From Planctomycetota bacterium (GTDB taxonomy: Bacteria; Planctomycetota; MHYJ01; WSZJ01), in the NCBI GenBank assembly GCA_016190145.1, contig JACPRD010000204.1:1-34094 (forward strand): DNA of 34,094 bases. Direction: 5' to 3'. Of the stretch, positions 22,944 through 29,355 are shown in pieces. The stretch's first letter is position 1; the number at the start of each line of letters is the position of its first letter. Made by a program: the position numbers and the translations under genes. Under the pieces are notes generated by a model. It did not search any database, had not been told where the DNA came from, and worked only from the letters and a program-made list of their open reading frames with translations.

Positions 22944-25829
22944 TCAGCCACCACCGCCGCCGCCCGACGCGGGACCGTTCGTGAGACCTCCCGTCACTCC
23001 CGTGCGCCGTCCGCCGTCGGAACCGCCGCCGGTCGGACCGCCTGAGTCCCTTGCACCCGATCCCGTCCGGCGACCCGATCCCGAGGACGTCCCCGGCTTC
23101 TTGCCGTCGCCCGCCAGCCTGTCCTCCTTGCCCATCGCGCTGCCGCCGCGCCCGAGATTCTCCGTCCAGTAGGTGCCGGACTTGCCGACGCCGATCTGGT
23201 TCCAGGAGTCGCTCAGCATGTTGCGGTGATGGCCGCTCGAGTTGTACCAGGCATCGCAGGCCGCCTTGCCCGCCGACATCCCCATCGCGATGTTCTCGCC
23301 CACCGCGCCGCCGTAGCCTTCTTTCCTGCAGCGGTCCGTCGGAGATTTCAGACCCGGCGTCGGAGAGTCGTGCGCGAAATACTTCATCGTCATCATCTCG
23401 ACGCTGTGCTTCCGACCGCCCTTGCCCAGCAGGTCGTGAGCCTCGAGCGCCTGTCGACCCATCATGAACCTGTACTCGTTCGTCGCCCGGATGCACGCCT
23501 TCTCCTCCGGCTCGAACCCCGGGTGCTTCTCGTTGTACGCCATGATCCCCTTGTACTTCTCCAGCATCGACCGCTCCCCGCCGTCGAGACAGAAGTTCTT
23601 CAGCGAGAGCGCCTCGTTCACGTTGGCGAGCAGCGTCTGGACTTCCGCCTGTTCCGCGGAAGAGGCGGCCGCGCCGAGGTCGGCGAGCCACTTGTCCGTC
23701 TGGCCGGCCGCGTTGATCAGGTCGGAGATGCCGGTGCTGAGTTTCCCGACGACCTGAAGCGGGTTGTCCCAGAGGTCGCGCACCGCGTTGACGGCCTCGT
23801 CGACCCTGGGCTGCCCGACCTTGCCGTGGTCGGCGTCCGGATAGACGTCCTTGTCGTAGATCACCTTGACCGCAGTCTCGCGCCGGCGGATCAGCTCCTT
23901 CTTCAGCTCCCGGAGCGTGCTCGCGGACACCACGCTCTTCGAGTTCTGCAGCTGCCGGAGGATCGCCAGGCGGCGGGCCTTGAGTGCCTTGACGTACGAC
24001 TCGCGCACGGCCGACTTGAACTCGGGCTTCAGGCTGGCATCGCCGTTCAGCCGCTGCCACGTCGCGTAACCTTCGGCGGCCTTCTTCGCGTCCACCTGCG
24101 CGACGAGCCCGGCACCCTTCTTGGCGTCGAGATCGAGCTTGGCGTACGAGAGCTCGGACTTCGTGTACCAGCCGCCGTCATAGTAGGTGAACCCGTCCTC
24201 GGGCACCGGGATCCCGCGGTGCCTCGCGATGAGCTGGAAGGCGAACTGCTGCCGGGCCGGGTCGCGCTTCAGGATCTGGCTCAGAAGCTCCGCCCCTTCC
24301 TCGGACATCCCGTTGCTGTAGCAGAACGCGGCCAGGGAAAGCCTGTCGTCCGTCGTGAGGTCGAGCACGGAGAAGTACCCCAGCATGTCCGTTCCGGACA
24401 CCTGGTGCCACTTCTTCGCGGACGTCCCGCCCTTTCCTTCCACGTCCTTGAACGCGATCTCGATCGACTCGCTGGTGGCCTTCACGAGCGTCGCCTTGAC
24501 GCCCGCGCCCATGTCGACGGGGTGAGCGCCGAACGCGCCGCTGTTCACGGCGGCGATGAGCTTGTCGAACAGGGACGCCTGCGCGGCGATCTCCGTGCGG
24601 CGCGCCTCGAGGGCCGGCCGCTCGTCGGCGGAGACGCCGATCATCATCTTGTCAAACTCCTTGAGCGCGTCGCCGTAGCGGCGGGCGCGGACCAGGTCGC
24701 TGACCGTGAGGAGCGTTTCTTCGGTCCGGGCCGAGAGCTTCGCGCCGCCGCCCGCGTACGCCGCGTTGACGCCGGCGAGGCGGTTGATGGCCGCGACCTT
24801 GTCCTGCGCCTCATAGTAGAAGCGCGTGCCCTTGAAGCGGGCCATGCTGCTCGTGATGAGCGCGGCGGCTTCCTCGAACTGCTCGAGGCCGGAAAGCCGG
24901 TTCGCACGCTCCTGGACGCCCGCCCAGGCCGCCTCGGCCTTGGACAGGATCTCCTTCATGCGGCCGGCGGCCTTGTCGTGGGTCTCGCCTTCCGGGCAGT
25001 CGAGCCCGAACTGCTTCCACGCCTCCAGCGCCGCTCCGTACTCCTCCTGCGCCACAAGCTGGTCGGCGGAGGCGGTGGTCTCATTGAAGAGGCATTCGAT
25101 CTCGGCGGCGCGGATCTTGGCCTCGTTGGCCGCGAGGGCGGCGGCGTTGGCCTTGGCGCGATCCGTGTCCCGCCTGGCGATCCGGCCCCGGACGTCGTCG
25201 AGGGCTTTCTTCGCGTCGCGGTGCACGCCGGCGTCGAGCGGGCTCCCCATGAGATTGACGAGGGCCTTTTCGGCGAGGTCGAGGTCGCCCTTGTCCGCCA
25301 TGGCCATCGCGGCGGTGAGGGCGTTCCGCTGCTCGGTGGCCTTGCCGCCGGAGGCGAACTTGTTGATGCCGACGACGGCGGCGACGAGGAGAACCGCCGC
25401 GATCACGGCGACCTTGATGAATCCCATCGCGTCCGCGCTCTCGCGCGCGACCTGCTTGGCCTGGACGCGGGCGACCTGCGGCACGGCGTGGAGGCCGGAG
25501 CCCGTCGTGGACTTCGCGTGGCCCGGGGCGGGCGCGGGTGCCGCGACCGGCGGGCTGAACACGACTTCGAACGCCCCGATCGTGACCCGGTCGCCTTCCT
25601 TCAGGAGCCGGGCGTTGACCTTCTCGCCGTTCACCGCGGTCCCGTTGGAGGACTCCAGGTCCACCAGCTTCCAGCCGAGGTCGGATTTCTCGATCCGGCA
25701 GTGCAGCCGGCTGGACTTCGGGTCCGTCACCTGGATCGTGTTCTCCGCCGAGCGCCCGAACGTGATGGCGGGCAGCTCCGTGTCGAACACCTGCTCCCGG
25801 CCGTCGACTCGAATCACCAAGCGCAACAT
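22944..25829 (-). CDS. FHA - transmembrane - helical - CAP/SCP domain protein (paralogue B)
   Basis: Multidomain membrane protein, 961 aa, ATG 25829 with GAGGG upstream. Residues 1-91 are an FHA domain with the phosphothreonine-binding set: G25-R26-S27, S40-R41-x-H43 and SNGTAVNG (N62, N67). After an Ala/Pro linker a membrane helix spans ~136-158 with basic residues on the N-terminal side, so the FHA end should be cytoplasmic. A long helical, partly TPR-like region (160-770) follows. The CAP domain (779-892) has TNEYRFMMGRQAL, H808, YFAHDSPTPG, GEN (E845), SSGHHRNML and YWTENL, the bacterial YkwD-like CAP pattern. The tail (893-961) is Gly/Ser/Arg-rich. It lies 48 bp downstream of a full-length paralogue, likely one operon. 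CAP domains bind lipids or cell-wall partners; here the role is unknown. Confidence 0.92.
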   Translation of the reverse strand: MLRLVIRVDGREQVFDTELPAITFGRSAENTIQVTDPKSSRLHCRIEKSDLGWKLVDLESSNGTAVNGEKVNARLLKEGDRVTIGAFEVVFSPPVAAPAPAPGHAKSTTGSGLHAVPQVARVQAKQVARESADAMGFIKVAVIAAVLLVAAVVGINKFASGGKATEQRNALTAAMAMADKGDLDLAEKALVNLMGSPLDAGVHRDAKKALDDVRGRIARRDTDRAKANAAALAANEAKIRAAEIECLFNETTASADQLVAQEEYGAALEAWKQFGLDCPEGETHDKAAGRMKEILSKAEAAWAGVQERANRLSGLEQFEEAAALITSSMARFKGTRFYYEAQDKVAAINRLAGVNAAYAGGGAKLSARTEETLLTVSDLVRARRYGDALKEFDKMMIGVSADERPALEARRTEIAAQASLFDKLIAAVNSGAFGAHPVDMGAGVKATLVKATSESIEIAFKDVEGKGGTSAKKWHQVSGTDMLGYFSVLDLTTDDRLSLAAFCYSNGMSEEGAELLSQILKRDPARQQFAFQLIARHRGIPVPEDGFTYYDGGWYTKSELSYAKLDLDAKKGAGLVAQVDAKKAAEGYATWQRLNGDASLKPEFKSAVRESYVKALKARRLAILRQLQNSKSVVSASTLRELKKELIRRRETAVKVIYDKDVYPDADHGKVGQPRVDEAVNAVRDLWDNPLQVVGKLSTGISDLINAAGQTDKWLADLGAAASSAEQAEVQTLLANVNEALSLKNFCLDGGERSMLEKYKGIMAYNEKHPGFEPEEKACIRATNEYRFMMGRQALEAHDLLGKGGRKHSVEMMTMKYFAHDSPTPGLKSPTDRCRKEGYGGAVGENIAMGMSAGKAACDAWYNSSGHHRNMLSDSWNQIGVGKSGTYWTENLGRGGSAMGKEDRLAGDGKKPGTSSGSGRRTGSGARDSGGPTGGGSDGGRRTGVTGGLTNGPASGGGGGG

Positions 25830-25877
25830 CGTGATGCCCTCAAGGTTGTCCTGAAAACGAAAACTGTGGATTCGGGT

Positions 25878-28865
25878 TTAGTCCTTCTTCTCTTCGGGCT
25901 TCTTCGCCGGGTCCTTCATCGCCCCCGGTTCTTCGGAATAAGGCGCCTCGCCGGTGCATTTCCCGTCGGGCTTCTTGTAGGGGCTCTCCGGCGTCTTGCC
26001 GGCGACCTCGTCCTTCTTCTCCTCGGGCTTCTTCCCCGTATCGCCCGGCTTTTTCTCGGGCTTCGGCTCCTCGCCGCCGCCGATTCCGCCCCGCCGGCTG
26101 CCGCCGCTTTCCTTCTTCTTCACGTCGTCGCGGCCGCCCACGTGGCTCGTGCCCTTGCCCAGGTTCTCCGTCCACATCGCGCCGCCGACGCAGCCCAGGC
26201 CGATGTGATTCCACATGTCGGAGAGCATGTTCCGGTGGTGGCCGCTGGAGTTGTACCAGCCCGTGAAGGCCGCCAGCGCCGAGCCGTAGCCCGTCGCGAT
26301 GTTCTCGCCGCACGGACCCGTGTACCCCTCCGCCTTCGCCCGGTCCCCCGGCGTCCTCAGCGACTCCGTCGGCGACTCGTGCGCGAAATAGTTCAGGTCC
26401 ACCATCTCCTGGCTGTGCTTCTTCGCGCACTTGCCCAGCAGGTCGTCCAGCTCCAGGATCCGCCGGCCCATCATCTCGCGGTACTCGTTCGTGATCCGGG
26501 CGCACTCGACCTCGACACCCACCATCTGCGTCCCCGCATCCTCGTTGTATTTCCACACCAGCTTGTTGTACTCGCGGATCGACTTCTCGTTCGAGTCGAG
26601 ACAGATGTTCTTCAGGTTCAGCGAGTCGTTGATGTTCGAAAGCAGCAGCTCGTACTCCGCCAGCTCCTCCTCCGACGCCTCTTCCCCCATCTCCTGCAGC
26701 CAGGCGTTCGTCTGCTGCCCCGCCTCGACGAGCACCTGGATCCCCACGTCCAGCCGCGCCACCACCTTCAGCGGCTTGTCCCACATCTCCCGCACCAGCG
26801 CCACCGCGTCGTCCACCTTCGGCTGCCCCTGGACGCCGTGGTTCTCGTCGGGATAAATCTCCTTGTCGTAAATGATCCGCAGAGCCTCGGCCCGCTTACG
26901 GTTCAGTTCCTTCTTGAGATCCTGAAGCGCCCGGTAATTCGCGATGCTCTGCGAATTCTGCAGCCCCTTCATGATCCCCGTGCGCTTCTGCTTCAGCGCC
27001 GCCACGTAGTACCCCTTCACCGTCGCCTTGAACTCCGGCGTCAGCTCCGCGTCGTCGATCATCTCGCGGTACACCGCGTACCCCTCGGCCGTCGGCTTCG
27101 GCTCGATCTTCGCGATCAGCGCCGCGCCCTTCTTCGCCTTGTAGTCCAGCTTCGCGTACGTGTACTCCGTCCGGGTGAACCACCCGCGCTCGAAGTACAC
27201 GAAACCGTCGGAGGGGACCCCCATGCCTCGCACGCGCGCGATCAGGGCGAACACGTCGCCCTGCATCCCCTGAGACTTGGCGATCTCGCTGAGGATGTCG
27301 GCCGCCTCCAGCGGCAGCCGGTTGTCGTAGCAGAACGACGCCAGACCCAGCCGCTCGTTCTCGTCGAGCTGGAGCTGCCGGAAGTAGGCGAGCATCTCGG
27401 CGCCCGGAACCTGGAACCACTTGCGCCCCGTCGTCCCGCCCTTCCCCGTCTGGTCCTTGAACTCGATCGTCACGCCCAGGTCCGAAGCCTGCGACAGCCA
27501 GCCCCTGACCCCGCCGCCCAGGTCGATCGCGTAGTCCTTGAGACCCCCCGAGTTGATCGTCCCCACCAGCTTCGCGAAAATCCCGCGCTGCTTCTCAATG
27601 TCCGCGCGCCGCGCCGCGAGCGAGCCCCGGTCCTTCTCGGGCACCCCCGACAGCATCCGGTCGAACGCCTTCAGCGCCGCCTCGTACTGCCGTGCCTTCA
27701 CAAGATCGCCTACCGCCAGCATCGATTCCTGCGCCTGAGCGGAGATCTCGACGACGCCGGAAGCGTACGCCGCGCTCACGCCGGACAGCCGGTTGATGGC
27801 GGCGATCTTCGTGCGGATTTCATAGGTGAAGCGGGTGCCGCTGAAGCGGTCCTGGGCCTCGGCGAGGAGAACGGTGGCCTCGGCGTACTTCTCCGACTGC
27901 GTGAGGGCGTTGGCGCGATCCTGCAGTTCCTCCCACGCCGTCGAGGCGCGGGCCAGCGTCTGCTTGAGCGACCCGGCCATCTTCGAGTGCCACTCGCCCT
28001 CGGGGAATTCCATCATGAAGCGCTTGGACTCGTCGACGGCGCTCGCGAAGTCGCCGTTGGCGAGGTAGGCGAGAACCTGGGCGGACGAATTCTCGAACCT
28101 GGTCGAGGCCGAGGCCGACTGCTGCCGGGCGAGAAGTTCCGCGATGGCCGCGTCGCGTTTGCCCGCGCGCGCCGCATCGCGGGCGGCGATCCGTTCCTGC
28201 ACGGAGGCGCGCTCGGACTGCGCCTTCTTCTGGATGGCGGGATCCGGGTTGGAGACGATGAGCGTTTCGAGTGCCGCCAGGGCGTCCTCGAGGTCGCCGT
28301 TCTGCGACTTCTGGAGGGCGGAGGCGAGGCGGTCGCGCTGTTCCTTTTCGGCGGCGCCGGCCGAGCGGACCTTGTTCACGAGCACCAGCACGCCGATGAG
28401 CACGGCCGCGGCGATGGCGGCTTTGGTGCCCAGGGCGACGAGGTTTTTGCGGGAAGCGGCCACGGTCGCTGCCATCGCAGGGGCTTCCGGGGCCGCTCCC
28501 TTTTTGGGTTCGGAGGTATCGACGACGGTCTTTTCGATTTCCGCTTCGACTTTCTTCGCGGGAAGTTTGGGGCCCGTGGCGAGTTCCGGTTCGAACACGA
28601 CCTGGAACTGCCCGATGCTCACGATGTCTCCGGGCTTGAGGAGGTAGGTATTCACCTTATTGCCGTTGACGGCGGTGCCGTTGGAGGATTCGAGGTCGAC
28701 GAGTTTCCAGCTGTCGCCGGCGCGGCGGAGTTCGCAGTGGTTGCGGGAGGCTTTGGCGTCTTTGACCTGGATGGTGTTGGTGGAGACGCGGCCGAGGGTG
28801 ACGACGTCGTCGAGGAAGTGGAACTTTTCTTCGACGCCTTCGAAGCGGACGAGCAGGTTGACCAT
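25878..28865 (-). CDS. FHA - transmembrane - helical - CAP/SCP domain protein (paralogue A)
   Basis: Paralogue of the next gene, 995 aa. ATG at 28865 (MVNLLVRFEGVEEKF) is chosen because GGAGGG precedes it and the FHA fold begins there; an upstream in-frame start would add 19 non-conserved residues. The FHA domain has G25-R26, S40-R41-x-H43 and SNGTAVNG at the same positions as its paralogue. A Lys/Pro/Glu linker leads to a membrane helix at ~143-164, then helical repeats to ~780. The CAP domain (788-902) has TNEYREMMGRRIL, KKHSQEM, YFAHESP, CGENIATG, SSGHHRNML and WTENLG. The tail (903-995) is Lys/Glu/Pro-rich, chemically unlike the Gly/Ser tail of the paralogue. First gene of the pair, it faces a divergent Ser/Thr kinase gene across an AT-rich region. 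Confidence 0.92.
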   Translation of the reverse strand: MVNLLVRFEGVEEKFHFLDDVVTLGRVSTNTIQVKDAKASRNHCELRRAGDSWKLVDLESSNGTAVNGNKVNTYLLKPGDIVSIGQFQVVFEPELATGPKLPAKKVEAEIEKTVVDTSEPKKGAAPEAPAMAATVAASRKNLVALGTKAAIAAAVLIGVLVLVNKVRSAGAAEKEQRDRLASALQKSQNGDLEDALAALETLIVSNPDPAIQKKAQSERASVQERIAARDAARAGKRDAAIAELLARQQSASASTRFENSSAQVLAYLANGDFASAVDESKRFMMEFPEGEWHSKMAGSLKQTLARASTAWEELQDRANALTQSEKYAEATVLLAEAQDRFSGTRFTYEIRTKIAAINRLSGVSAAYASGVVEISAQAQESMLAVGDLVKARQYEAALKAFDRMLSGVPEKDRGSLAARRADIEKQRGIFAKLVGTINSGGLKDYAIDLGGGVRGWLSQASDLGVTIEFKDQTGKGGTTGRKWFQVPGAEMLAYFRQLQLDENERLGLASFCYDNRLPLEAADILSEIAKSQGMQGDVFALIARVRGMGVPSDGFVYFERGWFTRTEYTYAKLDYKAKKGAALIAKIEPKPTAEGYAVYREMIDDAELTPEFKATVKGYYVAALKQKRTGIMKGLQNSQSIANYRALQDLKKELNRKRAEALRIIYDKEIYPDENHGVQGQPKVDDAVALVREMWDKPLKVVARLDVGIQVLVEAGQQTNAWLQEMGEEASEEELAEYELLLSNINDSLNLKNICLDSNEKSIREYNKLVWKYNEDAGTQMVGVEVECARITNEYREMMGRRILELDDLLGKCAKKHSQEMVDLNYFAHESPTESLRTPGDRAKAEGYTGPCGENIATGYGSALAAFTGWYNSSGHHRNMLSDMWNHIGLGCVGGAMWTENLGKGTSHVGGRDDVKKKESGGSRRGGIGGGEEPKPEKKPGDTGKKPEEKKDEVAGKTPESPYKKPDGKCTGEAPYSEEPGAMKDPAKKPEEKKD

Positions 28866-29026
28866 CCGATCCCTCCGGGTCTTGGGTGAATAGGGACTTT
28901 CTGGCGTAGGGGGTAAGAGCAAAGGCTGTGCCGGGGTGGAAAGTCATGAGATTCACATAAATACATATTCAGACGTTAGTTACACGCCGTTGAAAACCCT
29001 GCGCTGGGGGATGAATGCTCAGGCGG

Positions 29027-29133
29027 ACTTACATCCGGAGGCAGAAATCGCCTACCGCGGCACTATAAGCCAATTTATATCAATGACTTACAACTTCGTT
29101 CCCTCGGGCTGTAAGTGCGAACTTACAAGTTCG
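29027..29133. repeat. ACTTACA site cluster with two overlapping alternative hairpins
   Basis: ACTTACA occurs at 29027, 29086 and 29121 and inverted (TGTAAGT) at 29110. TGTAAGT-GCGA-ACTTACA (29110-29127) and CGAACTT-AC-AAGTTCG (29118-29133) are both perfect 7-bp dyads sharing bases 29118-29127, so they cannot form together. ACTTACAACTTCG and ACTTACAAGTTCG are near-identical direct repeats 35 bp apart. The layout suits a multi-site operator or an RNA switch. Confidence 0.6.
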
Positions 29134-29186
29134 GCCTCCGTGAGGGTGCCCGGCGTTCTCCTCCTCCGGGAGCCTGACGGCAAAGG

Positions 29187-29274
29187 CAATTATGAATTAT
29201 AAATTTTGAATTATTAATTGTGCACCATTCGGACGCGTTTCAATTCACAATTCATAATTCAAAATTCATAATTG
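29187..29274. repeat. Long AT-rich imperfect inverted repeat
   Basis: Left arm 29187-29223 begins CAATTATGAATTATAAATTT; right arm 29239-29274 ends TTCATAATTG. Reverse-complementing the right arm gives blocks of 10, 11 and 7 matching bases with small gaps. Both arms are built from AATTCAT/AATTATG heptamers. In a GC-rich genome this resembles a small mobile palindrome or a scaffold/unwinding site. Confidence 0.7.
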
Positions 29275-29340
29275 TCGTTCGTGAACTAACCGCCTTGATT
29301 CGAGGTCACGCATCCCGAGCCACTCTCCCCCCCGCCAGCT

Positions 29341-29346
29341 TACAAT
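29341..29346 (+). promoter_or_regulatory. Putative -10 TACAAT close to the kinase start codon
   Basis: TACAAT followed by GCCCCCCTC, nine bases ahead of the ATG at 29356. There is no Shine-Dalgarno sequence (the spacer is C-rich), so transcription may start at or next to the start codon. It shares the TAnAATGCCC form with 8199 and 11000. Confidence 0.5.
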
Positions 29347-29355
29347 GCCCCCCTC

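Larger units (their letters stand above)
28866..29355. other. AT-rich divergent intergenic island
   Basis: About 490 bp between the FHA-CAP operon and the divergent kinase, much richer in A+T than anything else here. It contains four ACTTACA/TGTAAGT sites, two overlapping dyads and a long AT inverted repeat. A plus-strand frame (28936-29202, GTG start) crosses it, but its product has no domain and its codon use is unlike neighbours, so I do not call a gene. It must carry both divergent promoters. Confidence 0.7.

Noticed and set aside
23226..28889. 1887-residue open frame on the plus strand opposite both FHA-CAP genes
   Set aside because: Antisense shadow: Arg/Leu/Val/His-rich, no domain, and the minus strand carries clear FHA and CAP motifs. 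Long stop-free antisense frames are expected at this GC.
28936..29202. 88-aa plus-strand frame in the AT-rich island
   Set aside because: GTG start without a ribosome site, codon use unlike neighbours, and it runs through dyads and repeats.
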